DNA of 64,000 nt from Wenzhouxiangellaceae bacterium (GCA_007695005.1 REEQ01000061.1:1-64000); one strand, 5' to 3'; counted from the stretch's first letter, positions 8,596 to 19,309 are shown. Numbers and translations: made by a program. The notes: a model not told the origin generated them from the letters alone.

Positions 8596-9396
8596 TCAGC
8601 GGTAGGCATGTTCGGCGGCGGGAAAGCGTCGCTCGCGCACGGCGGCAACAAATGCCTCCAGTGCTGCTCCAATGCTGTCGCTCCCGACCATGAAGTTCTT
8701 GACGAAGCGCGGTCTCGGCGGCGGGCTGATGCCCAGCACATCGTAGCTGACCAGAACCTGGCCATCGACGTTGCTTCCGGCACCGATGCCGATCACTGGA
8801 ATCGTCAAGGCGCTGCTGACCGAGGCCGCCAGGCTGGCTGGCACGCATTCCAGCACCAGCATGCCGGCGCCTGCCCGTGCCAACGCTGCGGCGTCCTCGC
8901 GCAGCCTGGCAGCAGCCTGTTCATCTCGTCCCTGGACCCGGTAACCGCCCAACTGATGCACATGCTGCGGAGTCAGGCCCAGGTGACCACACACCGGAAT
9001 GCCCTGCCCGACCAGTGCTTCGATCTGGGGGACAATGGCCGCACCGCCTTCAAGCTTGACCATCTCGGCACCAGCCCGCATCAGGCGTCCGGCGCTGTCG
9101 AGCGCGCTGGCACGGTCATGGTAGGACAGAAATGGCAGATCGGCGATCAACAAGGCCCTGGCCAGACCACGGCGGACAGCCTCAGTGTGATAAACCATGT
9201 CCGCCACCGTTACCGGCAAGGTGCTGTCGCGCCCCTGAATGACATTGCCCAGGGAATCACCCACCAGCACACAATCCGCCCCGGCCTGATCGACAAGCCG
9301 GGCCAGGCTGGCATCATAGGCTGTGAGCATGGCGATGGCATCGCTTTTCGCCTTCATCCGAAGCAAGCCGGGCAAAGTAAGCTTTTCCGGGTTCAT
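8596..9396 (-). CDS. panB: 3-methyl-2-oxobutanoate hydroxymethyltransferase
   Basis: AMLTAYDASLARLVDQAGADCVLVGDSLGNVIQGRDSTLPVT...PVCGHLGLTPQHVHQLGGYRVQGR. Confidence 0.96.
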   Translation of the reverse strand: MNPEKLTLPGLLRMKAKSDAIAMLTAYDASLARLVDQAGADCVLVGDSLGNVIQGRDSTLPVTVADMVYHTEAVRRGLARALLIADLPFLSYHDRASALDSAGRLMRAGAEMVKLEGGAAIVPQIEALVGQGIPVCGHLGLTPQHVHQLGGYRVQGRDEQAAARLREDAAALARAGAGMLVLECVPASLAASVSSALTIPVIGIGAGSNVDGQVLVSYDVLGISPPPRPRFVKNFMVGSDSIGAALEAFVAAVRERRFPAAEHAYR

Positions 9397-9929
9397 TGAT
9401 CACTCCGCTTGAAATCAAACGAGGCGCAGGACGGCAGGTCCTGGGCCGGACGAACAGCCTCAAGCTCGGCGACATCCAGAGCTTCAAGCAGCGCCGAGAC
9501 CCGGCCCTGGCCTTCAACCAGCAAATCCGGCGACAGGTCCGCCAGCGGCACCAGTACGAAGGCACGCTGATGCATACGGGGATGCGGCACGGTCAGATCC
9601 GGCTCGTCGAGGTTTGCCCCCTCATAGACCAGCAGATCCAGATCGATCAAACGGGGCCCCCAGCGCGGGCCCACTCTCTCGCGACCCAGCTGGAGTTCGA
9701 TATCGAGCAGCGCCTCGAGCAGGTCACGTGGCGATAGATCGGTCGCGATCTTGGCCACTGCATTCAAGAAGTCAGGCTGGTCGGTATTGCCCCAGGGCGC
9801 GGTTTGATAGATCGGTGAAACGGCGCGTAGCTGGGTGTTCGGCAAGCGCGCCAGCAAAGCGCTGGCCCGTCTCAATACGGCACGGCAGTCACCCTGGTTG
9901 CTGCCCAGCCCTATCCAGGCCACCTTCAT
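9393..9929 (-). CDS. folK: 2-amino-4-hydroxy-6-hydroxymethyldihydropteridine pyrophosphokinase
   Basis: WIGLGSNQGD...RVGPRWGPRLIDLDLLVYEG...VPHPRMHQRAFVLVPL. Confidence 0.94.
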   Translation of the reverse strand: MKVAWIGLGSNQGDCRAVLRRASALLARLPNTQLRAVSPIYQTAPWGNTDQPDFLNAVAKIATDLSPRDLLEALLDIELQLGRERVGPRWGPRLIDLDLLVYEGANLDEPDLTVPHPRMHQRAFVLVPLADLSPDLLVEGQGRVSALLEALDVAELEAVRPAQDLPSCASFDFKRSDQ

Positions 9930-11287
9930 ACCCCTGACTTGCGCTTGCGTGGTCGACGCCGACGGCGCCGACGACCACTCTCCTGGCCTTCCAGCATCTG
10001 ACCGCGCTGCTCACCATCGACCACCTGGATATCGGTCCACCAACGCGCCAGCTCCTCGAGCTCGGGTTCCTCCAGCACTCGCAGCAGCAAAAAGTCATAG
10101 GCGGCCCGAAATCGACGCTCGTTCATCAGACGATTGACGCGCTTGCCGCGACGATTTTCGAAACGCGGCTGCAGGCACCAGATCTCCTTGGCCATGCCGG
10201 AGTAGCGACGATGGATCGCCACCCGCCGGGCCTGCTCGACAATCGCGTCTTCGCCGGCCTCGGCCAGGGCCTCGACCGGCGCCTGGCCGGCATCAATCAG
10301 CCGGGCCGAGCGTTCGCGCACCTTGGGCCACAGGAAGGCTGCGAACAGGAAGCCGGGCGTCACCGGCAGCCCCTCAGCCACACGCTGATCGGTATTCTTC
10401 AGAGCTTGCTCCACCAACGGTGGCGGCGCTGACGGATCCTCAAACAGCCCAGGGAACAGCTGCGCCCACAGATCCTGGCGAACCAGGGCCTGAAATGTCG
10501 GCCACGCATGACCGCTCAGAAACAGTTTGAGAATTTCGTCAAACAGGCGCGCCGGCGGGATATCGACCAGCAGCGGCGCCAGGGCGACCATCGGGCCGGC
10601 CGTCTGCGGTTCGATGGCCAGATCAAGCTTGACCATGAAGCGCACTGCGCGCAGCAGCCGCACCGGATCCTCACGGTAGCGGGTCACCGGGTCGCCGATC
10701 AGGCGCAAGCGCCGCGCCATCACATCCTCATAGCCGCCAACATGATCCCGGATGGTCTCCTTGATCGGGTCATACATCAGGGCGTTGACGGTGAAATCGC
10801 GCCGGCAAGCGTCTTCCTGCTCGCTGCCAAAGACATTGTCGCGCAGGACCCGGCCACCTTCTTCAATCTCGCGATGTTCACTTTCTTCTTCCCCGCCTCC
10901 TCGGAAGGTGGCAACTTCGATGATCTCGCGACCAAAGCGAACGTGGGCGAGGCGAAAACGTCGCCCGATCAAGCGGGCATTACGAAACAATTCGCGAACC
11001 TGCTCAGGCGTGGCGCTGGTTGCGACGTCGAAATCCTTGGGCTGCTGGCCGAGCAGCAAATCGCGAATACTGCCGCCAACAATGAAGGCAGCATGCCCGC
11101 CCTGCTGCAGACGCTCAACCACCTTGATGGCGTTGGCGCTCACATGGCGGGGCTGAATGCGGTGTTCCTGGCGGGAAATGATGCGCGGCTGGCCGCTGGC
11201 TTCGGTCACTGGGGCTTTCTGGTCATGACTGGTTGGGGCCGGACCGAGAGTCTCGGGGTGGCTGGGCTTTGTTAAAATAATCGACAT
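9926..11287 (-). CDS. pcnB: Poly(A) polymerase I
   Basis: FIVGGSIRDLLLGQQPKDFDVATSATPEQV...RRDFTVNALMYDP, Arg-rich C-terminus. Confidence 0.93.
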   Translation of the reverse strand: MSIILTKPSHPETLGPAPTSHDQKAPVTEASGQPRIISRQEHRIQPRHVSANAIKVVERLQQGGHAAFIVGGSIRDLLLGQQPKDFDVATSATPEQVRELFRNARLIGRRFRLAHVRFGREIIEVATFRGGGEEESEHREIEEGGRVLRDNVFGSEQEDACRRDFTVNALMYDPIKETIRDHVGGYEDVMARRLRLIGDPVTRYREDPVRLLRAVRFMVKLDLAIEPQTAGPMVALAPLLVDIPPARLFDEILKLFLSGHAWPTFQALVRQDLWAQLFPGLFEDPSAPPPLVEQALKNTDQRVAEGLPVTPGFLFAAFLWPKVRERSARLIDAGQAPVEALAEAGEDAIVEQARRVAIHRRYSGMAKEIWCLQPRFENRRGKRVNRLMNERRFRAAYDFLLLRVLEEPELEELARWWTDIQVVDGEQRGQMLEGQESGRRRRRRRPRKRKSGV

Positions 11288-11348
11288 AGTTTAGCACTTT
11301 GACTGTCAACCACCGGGCCTGCCCCGGTCAAGCACTGGACACCCGCCC

Positions 11349-11672
11349 ATGACCTTTGTCGTTACCGAAAACTGCATCAAGTGCAAGTACACCGACTGTG
11401 TTGAAGTCTGCCCCGTGGACTGCTTCCACGAAGGCCCCAATTTTCTCGTCATCGACCCGGAGGAATGCATCGATTGCACCCTGTGCGAGCCAGAGTGCCC
11501 GGTCGAGGCGATCTACCCGGAAGACGACCTGCCGGCTGATCAGCAGCAGTTCCTGGCACTGAACGCCGAACTGTCGCGCGAGTGGCCGGTGATTACGGAA
11601 ATGAAGCCAGCGCCGGCCGATGCCAAGGACTGGGAGGACAAGCCCGACAAGCTCCAGTATCTGGAGCGCTGA
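11349..11672 (+). CDS. fdxA: 7Fe ferredoxin FdxA
   Basis: [50 protein letters not shown]. Confidence 0.95.
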   Translation: MTFVVTENCIKCKYTDCVEVCPVDCFHEGPNFLVIDPEECIDCTLCEPECPVEAIYPEDDLPADQQQFLALNAELSREWPVITEMKPAPADAKDWEDKPDKLQYLER

Positions 11673-11722
11673 TCGCAGCTGGCGGGATCGTTCCGGCTGC
11701 AACTAGCTCAGCCGAAGCGGAC

Positions 11723-12343
11723 TCAGCCAAGCCGATCCCGCAGCATTGCCAGCACGAACTCAGCGGTTTCCATATCGATGACGCGGCCATCCTGGTCCAG
11801 AAGAATTACCCGCGCATTGTCGCCGTCTGGCTGAACTTCGGCGCGGAAACGTCCGCTGTAGTCCATCACTTCAGTACCGCGCCAGAAGGCCAGTCGCGAC
11901 AGCCCGGTGCGATCCAGTTGGATCGGGTCGTGGCGGAAGTCAAAGATATAACGCCGCGCGGGCTCATCGACCGTGCGCACGTTCATGCCACCGCGATTTA
12001 GGGCAAAACTGAGACGACGCCAGACGCTGTCGGCCTCGTCCTGCACTTCCAGAAACAGCCCGGTAGGGCCGAAGCGAATGTGCGAGCGCGATGCTTCAGC
12101 TTCGGCACTGGGCAGTACCCGGGGCGGACGGGCCTCGTTGCCGACGGCAGCCAGCTCCGGTAGAAAATAACCCGGAATCTGATAGGTCGTGCGAATCCGT
12201 GGCTGACTCAGACCTTCCGGAGCCCGAATCGGCTGTACTTCCTCGCTGCCCACGTAGACAGGCTGCCGATCGCGTGTAGCACAACCGCTAGCCAGGCCGG
12301 CTATCAGCAGCAAGGACATGAGAATGAGCAATTTGGAATTCAT
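11723..12343 (-). CDS. bamC: Outer membrane assembly lipoprotein BamC-like
   Basis: Lipobox LASGCA; located directly downstream of dapA; BamC-like repeat (LEVQDEADSVWRRLSFALNRGG...). Confidence 0.75.
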   Translation of the reverse strand: MNSKLLILMSLLLIAGLASGCATRDRQPVYVGSEEVQPIRAPEGLSQPRIRTTYQIPGYFLPELAAVGNEARPPRVLPSAEAEASRSHIRFGPTGLFLEVQDEADSVWRRLSFALNRGGMNVRTVDEPARRYIFDFRHDPIQLDRTGLSRLAFWRGTEVMDYSGRFRAEVQPDGDNARVILLDQDGRVIDMETAEFVLAMLRDRLG

Positions 12344-12417
12344 AAACCCCCTGAAATGACGGGTGCGATTGGATTTCGACAGGCGCAATGGCCAATCTCT
12401 CAGTTTACCGCAAGCTG

Positions 12418-13278
12418 TCAAGCCAGTGCGTCCAGTAGTACCTGGCCGCGCTGGTGCCAGCGATCATCCAGCCGCACCAATGGCAGACGCAAGCCTGGCC
12501 CGATCCGCCCTGCCTGCTCGAGCAGCCATTTCACGGGCACCGGGTTGGCTTCGACGCCCAGAAACACATACAGTTCAGCCAGTCGCTGATCGATCGCCCG
12601 GGCCGCTGTTTCCTGCCCGCTCAGCGCCTGCTCGCACAAGCGGGAAAATTCAGCCGGCACCAGGTTGGCGGCGACGGAGATGACCCCATCGGCACCGGCC
12701 AGCATGCTGGAGCAGCAGCTGCCATCGTCGCCGCTGAGCACGCTGAGGCCTCCATCAATCAGCGCTGCGATCCGTCCGGCATCGGCTACGGCTTCCTTGA
12801 TCGCGACGATGTTCGGATGAGCTGCCAGGGCCAGACTGGTCTCTGGCAACATGTCCACGGCCGTGCGCGCCGGCACGTTGTACAACACGATGGGAATCCT
12901 TGACGCATCGGCCACGGCTCGATAGTGCGCCAGCAGCCCGCGCTGCGACGGACGGTTGTAGGCCGGCGTGACCACCAGAGCGGCATCGGCGCCCAGGCGA
13001 GCGGCGATCTCTGTGCGCCGCCGGGTTTCAGCCGTGGATGGCAATCCGGTACCGGCCAGGACCGAGACACGCCCGCCCAGCCGTTCAATCGCCAGGCCAA
13101 GCAGCCGCTCGAACTCCTTCTCGTTGAGCGTTGCTGACTCGCCCGTGGTACCTGCCACGACAACGCCGCTGCTGCCCGAGGCCAGATGCCAGTCGAGCAG
13201 CCCCAACCAGGCCGTCTCATCAATATCGCCGTTGGCGCGCATGGGGGTGACCAGCGCGACGATGGATCCCTTGAACAT
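12418..13278 (-). CDS. dapA: 4-hydroxy-tetrahydrodipicolinate synthase
   Basis: VALVTPMRANGDID...VVAGTTGESATL...YNVPARTAVDM...GVISVAANLVP. Confidence 0.95.
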   Translation of the reverse strand: MFKGSIVALVTPMRANGDIDETAWLGLLDWHLASGSSGVVVAGTTGESATLNEKEFERLLGLAIERLGGRVSVLAGTGLPSTAETRRRTEIAARLGADAALVVTPAYNRPSQRGLLAHYRAVADASRIPIVLYNVPARTAVDMLPETSLALAAHPNIVAIKEAVADAGRIAALIDGGLSVLSGDDGSCCSSMLAGADGVISVAANLVPAEFSRLCEQALSGQETAARAIDQRLAELYVFLGVEANPVPVKWLLEQAGRIGPGLRLPLVRLDDRWHQRGQVLLDALA

Positions 13279-13427
13279 GTTGACTCCGGACTATCCTGCA
13301 GCGGTGACGTGCGCGACGACCCGAGCAGTCGCCTGAAAATGATGCAATTGTGCTAGTTTAACCCACCAGGGCCAAGAGCTGGCGAGAGCCTGAACCCCAA
13401 GTCACTGATTTAACGAATATTTTATTT

Positions 13428-13889
13428 ATGAGCTCAGCACCGACACTGTCAAATACCCGTCTTCCGGCCAGCGGCGAACGCGACCTGGCCCTGGCCGACT
13501 TCAAGGGCAAGCCCGTGGTGGTCTATTTCTACCCCCGCGACAACACGCCCGGCTGCACCAAGCAGGGCGAAGGCTTCCGCGACCACTACGCCGAATTCCA
13601 GGCCGCCGGCTGCGAAATCATTGGCATCTCGCGCGACAGCGCGGCCAGCCACGACAAGTTCGCCGCCAAGTATGACTTCCCCTTCCCGCTGCTGGCCGAC
13701 ACTGATGAAACCCTGTGTCGGGCCTTCGACGTGATCAAGGAAAAGAATATGTACGGCAAGAAGGTGATGGGTATCGAGCGCAGCACCTTTCTGTTCGACG
13801 CCAAGGGCAAGCTGGTGCGCGAATGGCGCAAGGTGCGGGTACCCGGTCATGTCGAAGAAGTCCTCGCTGCCGCGCGCGAACTTGGCTGA
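13428..13889 (+). CDS. bcp: Thioredoxin-dependent peroxiredoxin (Bcp/PrxQ)
   Basis: PVVVYFYPRDNTPGCTKQGEGFRDHY...IGISRDSAASHDKFAAKYDFPFPLLAD. Confidence 0.93.
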   Translation: MSSAPTLSNTRLPASGERDLALADFKGKPVVVYFYPRDNTPGCTKQGEGFRDHYAEFQAAGCEIIGISRDSAASHDKFAAKYDFPFPLLADTDETLCRAFDVIKEKNMYGKKVMGIERSTFLFDAKGKLVREWRKVRVPGHVEEVLAAARELG

Positions 13890-13931
13890 GCGCCGGCCCG
13901 AACGCATCCCCTTCCCCAGGAGCCGCTGCCC

Positions 13932-15326
13932 ATGATGGCCGAGCGCCAGCGTCTGTACATCCTCGACACAAACGTGTTGATGCACGATCCGACCTCCCTG
14001 TTCCGCTTTGCCGAACACGACATTTTCCTGCCCATGATCGTGCTCGAAGAACTGGACCGGGCCAAGAAGGGCGTATCCGAGGTCGCCCGCAACGTGCGCC
14101 AGGTCAGCCGCTTTCTTGGCCAGATGATCGGGCCCGGCGATGCGCTGGATGAGGGAGTGGAACTGGCCGAGCCGGATGGCTTGAATCTGAAGGTCGGCAC
14201 CGGTCGTCTGTACTTCCAGACCCGCCATTTCGACAACGGCTCCGACCTGGTCGGAGACGGCTCGCTTGCCGACAACGAAATCCTGCTGGCCGCACTCAGC
14301 CTGACGCGCGAACATCCCGACAAGCAGGTCGTGCTGGTCTCCAAGGACATCAACCTGCGAATCAAGGCAGCGATTCACGGCGTGCTGGCAGAGGACTACC
14401 ACAATGATCGGGCGCTGGACGATCTCAGTCTGCTGTATACCGGCATGCGCGAGCTCGACAACTCGTTCTGGGAAGCCCACGCCACGCGCGACTCCTGGAC
14501 CGAAGAAAGTCGCACCTTTTACCGCATGGAACGCCAGATCGATGACGACTGGTACCCCAATCAGTGCCTTCGTCTGGCCGGCGCAAACGGCCTTGAGGCA
14601 CTGGTCCGCCAGGTGGACGAGGACGCCATCGTGCTGGAAGTCGCACGCGACTTTCGCCGCGAGCAGCATGGCGTCTGGGGGATCATGGCGCGCAACCCGG
14701 AGCAGAACTTTGCCCTGAACCTGCTGATGGACCCGCAGATCGACTTTGTCACCCTGCTCGGCACGGCCGGCACCGGCAAGACCCTGCTCGCCCTGGCCGC
14801 CGGCCTGGCCCAGACCCTGGACGAAAAGCTCTACCGCGAAATCGTCATGACCCGGGCCACGGTCTCGGTCGGCGAAGACATCGGCTTCCTGCCCGGTACC
14901 GAGGAAGAAAAGATGACACCCTGGATGGGGGCGCTGACCGACAACCTGGAAGTACTGACCGAATCCGACGACCACGGCAGCGACTGGGGCCGGGCCGCGA
15001 CCAACGACCTGCTGGCCTCAAGAATCAAGATCCGCTCGCTGAACTTCATGCGCGGCCGCACCTTCCTCAGCCGCTACCTGATCATCGACGAAGCCCAGAA
15101 CATCACGCCCAAGCAGATGAAGACCCTGATCACCCGCGCCGGCCCCGGCACCAAGATCGTCTGCTTGGGCAACGTAGAACAGATCGACACCCCCTACCTC
15201 ACGGAAACCACGTCAGGCCTGACCTTCGCTGTCGATCGCTTCAAATACTGGCCCCACGCCGGCCACATCACCTTGAAGCGTGGCGAGCGCTCGCGCCTGG
15301 CGGACTTCGCTTCCGAGGCGCTATAG
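13932..15326 (+). CDS. PhoH-family protein with N-terminal PIN domain (PhoH2 type)
   Basis: PIN: YILDTNVLMHDPTSLFRF. PhoH: LLGTAGTGKTLLALAAGL...YLIIDEAQNITPKQMKTLITRAGPGTKIVCLGNVEQID. Confidence 0.92.
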   Translation: MMAERQRLYILDTNVLMHDPTSLFRFAEHDIFLPMIVLEELDRAKKGVSEVARNVRQVSRFLGQMIGPGDALDEGVELAEPDGLNLKVGTGRLYFQTRHFDNGSDLVGDGSLADNEILLAALSLTREHPDKQVVLVSKDINLRIKAAIHGVLAEDYHNDRALDDLSLLYTGMRELDNSFWEAHATRDSWTEESRTFYRMERQIDDDWYPNQCLRLAGANGLEALVRQVDEDAIVLEVARDFRREQHGVWGIMARNPEQNFALNLLMDPQIDFVTLLGTAGTGKTLLALAAGLAQTLDEKLYREIVMTRATVSVGEDIGFLPGTEEEKMTPWMGALTDNLEVLTESDDHGSDWGRAATNDLLASRIKIRSLNFMRGRTFLSRYLIIDEAQNITPKQMKTLITRAGPGTKIVCLGNVEQIDTPYLTETTSGLTFAVDRFKYWPHAGHITLKRGERSRLADFASEAL

Positions 15327-15413
15327 CAAGCCCGGAGCGGGGACAAGACTGCAGGAGATGATCCCATGGCCACCCAGGGTTTTGAACAGCTTGGGTGCCG
15401 GACTCGGTGATGC

Positions 15414-16319
15414 TCAGCTGGCGAAAAGGCGTTTTGGGCGGAGGCGTCCTTCGCCGTCGGTTTGCCCGATGCCGAGAAAGACCGCCTCGGCATAGACCCG
15501 GACCAGGCCGGGGGGCAGAATGGCGAGGCCGGCCAGGCGTTGGCCCTGTAGCAGGCGCCTGGCCGATTCGGCTTCGAGGCGCATCGCCGGCAGATGCTGC
15601 AAGGCCTGATCTGGAGAAAGCAACAAGGCGCGGGCGGACTCCCTGTCGAGCTGCTCGAGCTGCGCCAGGGAAACGGCCTGCTCCAGACTGAATGGCTGGC
15701 TTTCCGTGCGACGCAGCGCGCTCATGTGAGCGCCGCAGCCCAATTGTCGACCCAGGTCGCGAATGAGCGAACGCACGTAAGTCCCCTTGGAGCAGGCAAT
15801 GTGCAGGCTCAGGCGTGGCAGGGCGAACTCGACCAGGTCCAGGGCATGGATGGTGACCGGTCGCGGCGGCCGATCCACCGTCTCGCCGCGACGGGCCAGC
15901 TCATACAGGCGCTGGCCCTGGTGCTTGAGTGCCGAATGCATCGGCGGGACTTGCTCGATCGGGCCACGGAAACAGGCCAGTGCCGCTTCGATATCGGCCC
16001 GGCTGAAATCGGCGACCGGCTTGCGCTCCAACACCTCGCCCTCGGCATCCTCGCTGTCGGTGACCACGCCCAAAGTCGCCTCGGCCAGGTAGGCCTTGTT
16101 CGAATCGAGCAGGAAACCGGCAACTTTGGTCGCCTCTCCGAAACACAGCGCCAGCAGACCGGAGGCCAGTGGGTCCAGGGTGCCGGTATGCCCGGCCTTG
16201 CGAAGGCCGAGTACGCGCTTGGCCCGCGCCAGCGCGGCATTCGAGCTCAGACCAACGGGCTTGTCGAGCAACAGAATGCCGGAGACCACCGGATGTTCAG
16301 GCTGCGCAGACGCGCTCAT
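15414..16319 (-). CDS. truB: tRNA pseudouridine(55) synthase
   Basis: GILLLDKPVGLSSNAALARAKRVLGLRKAGHTGTLDPLASGLLALCFGEATK; start at MSASAQPE. Confidence 0.95.
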   Translation of the reverse strand: MSASAQPEHPVVSGILLLDKPVGLSSNAALARAKRVLGLRKAGHTGTLDPLASGLLALCFGEATKVAGFLLDSNKAYLAEATLGVVTDSEDAEGEVLERKPVADFSRADIEAALACFRGPIEQVPPMHSALKHQGQRLYELARRGETVDRPPRPVTIHALDLVEFALPRLSLHIACSKGTYVRSLIRDLGRQLGCGAHMSALRRTESQPFSLEQAVSLAQLEQLDRESARALLLSPDQALQHLPAMRLEAESARRLLQGQRLAGLAILPPGLVRVYAEAVFLGIGQTDGEGRLRPKRLFAS

Positions 16320-16341
16320 GAGTTCATGCCTGTCTTCAGCC

Positions 16342-17778
16342 TCAGGCAAAGGCGCTGACGCAGAGACTGATCAAGCCACCGGAGAACACCCCCAGGGCCA
16401 GCACCGCCAGGCCATTGATGCTGAGCATGGCACGGAAGTCCACCGGGGCCGGAATGGGAGCACTGTCTTCCGGGGCGTCGAAATACATCAGCTTGACGAT
16501 GCGCAGATAGTAGTACGCGCCGACCACGGCACTGAGCACGGCCAGCACCGACAAGCCGACGAAACCAGCCTGCAGGGACGCGGCGATGACCTGCCACTTG
16601 GCAAAAAAGCCCAGGAAGACCGGGATGCCGGCCAGCGAAAACAGGATCATCAGCATCAGGAAGGCATGCCAGGGATTGCGCCTGGCCAGACCCTTGTAAT
16701 CGTCAAGGCGGTCGGCTTCACGATCACCGCTGGAAACCAGGATGACCACGGCAAAGGCACCGGCCGACATGATCGCATAGGCGATCGCATAGAACATCGC
16801 TGCAGCATAACCTTCCGGCGTACCGGCCAGGATGCCGAGCAACATGAAGCCCATGTGGGCGATGGTCGAGTAGGCCAGCATGCGCTTGATGTTGTCCTGG
16901 GCGATGGCAAGAAGGTTGCCGAGCACCAGCGACAGCGCCGCCAGCACCACCAGCATGCCCTGCCAGTCCTGATGCAGGCCGATCAGGCCGTTGTCGAGCA
17001 GGCGGATGGCCAGGGCCAGGCCTGCCAGCTTCGGCACCGATGCAATGAACAGGGTGATCGCCAGCGGCGCGCCGTGATAGACATCCGGCACCCACATGTG
17101 AAAGGGCACGGCGCCGAGCTTGAAGGCGATGCCGGTGACCACGAACACCAGACCGAAAGTCAACAGCATGGAGTCGCCGACACCGGCCGCCAGGGACTGG
17201 CTGATCACGGCCAGCTCCAGACTGCCGGTGGCACCGTAGATCAGACTCATGCCGTAGAGCAACAGACCGGAAGCCAGCGAGCCGAGGATGAAATACTTCA
17301 TCGCCGCCTCGGAACCGAAGCGTGAATCACGATCCAGGGCAACCAGGGCATAGGTCGACAGCGCCAGCAGCTCAAGGCCCAGATAAACCGTGATCATGCT
17401 GGCCGAGGAGATCATCACCATGATGCCGAGCAGCGCGAACAGGCTCAAGGTGTAGAACTCACCCTTGAACAGACCGAAGCGGCGCAGGTAATGCTTTGCG
17501 TAGACAAAGACAGCGGCCAGAGTCAGGTAACTGAACACTTTCAGCACATCGCCAAAGCGATCGCGGACGAAGGTGCCGGAGAAGGCATGCAGCACTTCGC
17601 CCGGCGGCAGCATGACACGCAGGGTGAGAATGCTGGCAAAGACCAGGGTGAGCACGGCCAGCAGGTGGGTCAGGCCGCGACGCTCGTCGGAAATGAACAA
17701 ATCCGCCAGCATTACCACGCAGGCGGCCGAGAGCACGAAGATTTCGGGCAGGGCCAGGTTGAGTTCGGCTAGGGTCAT
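16342..17778 (-). CDS. nuoN: NADH-quinone oxidoreductase subunit N
   Basis: NuoN-type polytopic protein directly downstream of nuoM. Confidence 0.95.
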   Translation of the reverse strand: MTLAELNLALPEIFVLSAACVVMLADLFISDERRGLTHLLAVLTLVFASILTLRVMLPPGEVLHAFSGTFVRDRFGDVLKVFSYLTLAAVFVYAKHYLRRFGLFKGEFYTLSLFALLGIMVMISSASMITVYLGLELLALSTYALVALDRDSRFGSEAAMKYFILGSLASGLLLYGMSLIYGATGSLELAVISQSLAAGVGDSMLLTFGLVFVVTGIAFKLGAVPFHMWVPDVYHGAPLAITLFIASVPKLAGLALAIRLLDNGLIGLHQDWQGMLVVLAALSLVLGNLLAIAQDNIKRMLAYSTIAHMGFMLLGILAGTPEGYAAAMFYAIAYAIMSAGAFAVVILVSSGDREADRLDDYKGLARRNPWHAFLMLMILFSLAGIPVFLGFFAKWQVIAASLQAGFVGLSVLAVLSAVVGAYYYLRIVKLMYFDAPEDSAPIPAPVDFRAMLSINGLAVLALGVFSGGLISLCVSAFA

Positions 17779-17794
17779 GGTCGATGTCTCGCAG

Positions 17795-19309
17795 TCATCC
17801 CGGCAGCTTGCTGGTCACGATGTGTTCAACCAGGTTCTGGATTGAGGCTTCCATCATGTGGATCAACGGCCACGGCCAGACACCGACGGCCAGCACCATC
17901 AGTGCGAGGCTGACCATCATGATCCACTCCCGCCGGGTCAGATCCTTCAGGCCGGCTACCGCGCTGTTGGCTACCTCGCCGTAGAACACGCGCTTGACCA
18001 GCCACAGGCTATAGGCCGCACCCAGCAACAAGGTGGTGCCGGCAACAAAGGCGAACCAGGGGTTGGCATGAAATGCGGCCAGGATGACCATGAACTCACC
18101 AACAAAACCGGAAGTACCCGGCAGGCCCGAATTGGCCATGAAAAACAGCACCGCGAATACAGCAAACCAGGGCATGGTGTTGGCCACGCCGCCGTAGTCG
18201 GCAATCTCGCGGCTGTGGACGCGATCGTAGAGCACGCCCACGGCCAGGAACATCGCGCCGGAGATGAATCCGTGAGAAATCATCTGCACCATCGCCCCGC
18301 TGATGCCAAGGCCCGCGCCGGTCACTTCGCCGGTGTTGCGAAGGATGGCGAAGGCCAGGAACAGCCCCAGGGTGACGAAGCCCATGTGCGAGATCGAGCT
18401 GTAGGCGATCAGCTTCTTCATGTCCGACTGGGCCAGGGCGACAAAGCCGATATAGGCGATGGCGACCAGCGACAGGCCGATCACCAGCCAGTCCAGAGCT
18501 GCGGCGGCGTCGGGCACGATTGGCAGGGCCAGGCGCACCAGTCCGTAGCCGCCGATCTTGAGCATGATTGCAGCCAGTACCACCGATCCGCCTGTTGGTG
18601 CCTCGACATGGGCATCGGGTAACCAGGTATGCACCGGCCACATCGGCACCTTGACGGCAAAGGCGATCAGGAAGGCGAGGAAGATCCAGATCTGGGCCGG
18701 CAGCGCCAGCGGCAACTGGTGCAGATCAAGGATGGCAAAGCTGGACCCCTGCAGGTACATCCAGATCAGGGCGATCAGCATGAACACCGATCCGAAGAAG
18801 GTGAACAGGAAGAACTTGATCGTGGCGTAGATGCGGTTCGGCCCGCCCCAGATGCCGATGATCAGAAACATCGGCACCAGCATGGCCTCGAAAAAGACAT
18901 AGAACAAAAGCGCATCAAGGGCGGCGAACATGCCGGTCATCAGCCCCTGGAGCACAAGGAAGGCAGCCAGGTACAGGTGCGGTCGATCACTGATCGTCCA
19001 CCCGCCGATGACGACCAGCACACCGATCAGCGCGGTCAGCAAAATCAGCGGCAGGGACAAGCCGTCGATGCCCAGATGGTAGTGCACATCGAAAGCGGCG
19101 ATCCAGACGACCCGCTCCTCGAACTGCATGGCCGCGGTGCCGGCATCGAAGCCCGCCCACAGCACCAGCGACAAAACCAGGGCCAGCAGCGTGCTCATCA
19201 ACGCCAGCGGGCGGACCAGGGCTGGCTGCCGCTCACCCAGGGCTACCAGGGCAACGGCACCGGCAATCGGCAGCCAGACCAGCAGGCTCAGCAGCGGCCA
19301 TTCCGTCAT
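17795..19309 (-). CDS. nuoM: NADH-quinone oxidoreductase subunit M
   Basis: FEAMLVPMFLIIGIWGG...VKVPMWPVHTWLPDAHVEAPTGGSVVLAAIMLKIGGYG. Confidence 0.96.
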   Translation of the reverse strand: MTEWPLLSLLVWLPIAGAVALVALGERQPALVRPLALMSTLLALVLSLVLWAGFDAGTAAMQFEERVVWIAAFDVHYHLGIDGLSLPLILLTALIGVLVVIGGWTISDRPHLYLAAFLVLQGLMTGMFAALDALLFYVFFEAMLVPMFLIIGIWGGPNRIYATIKFFLFTFFGSVFMLIALIWMYLQGSSFAILDLHQLPLALPAQIWIFLAFLIAFAVKVPMWPVHTWLPDAHVEAPTGGSVVLAAIMLKIGGYGLVRLALPIVPDAAAALDWLVIGLSLVAIAYIGFVALAQSDMKKLIAYSSISHMGFVTLGLFLAFAILRNTGEVTGAGLGISGAMVQMISHGFISGAMFLAVGVLYDRVHSREIADYGGVANTMPWFAVFAVLFFMANSGLPGTSGFVGEFMVILAAFHANPWFAFVAGTTLLLGAAYSLWLVKRVFYGEVANSAVAGLKDLTRREWIMMVSLALMVLAVGVWPWPLIHMMEASIQNLVEHIVTSKLPG

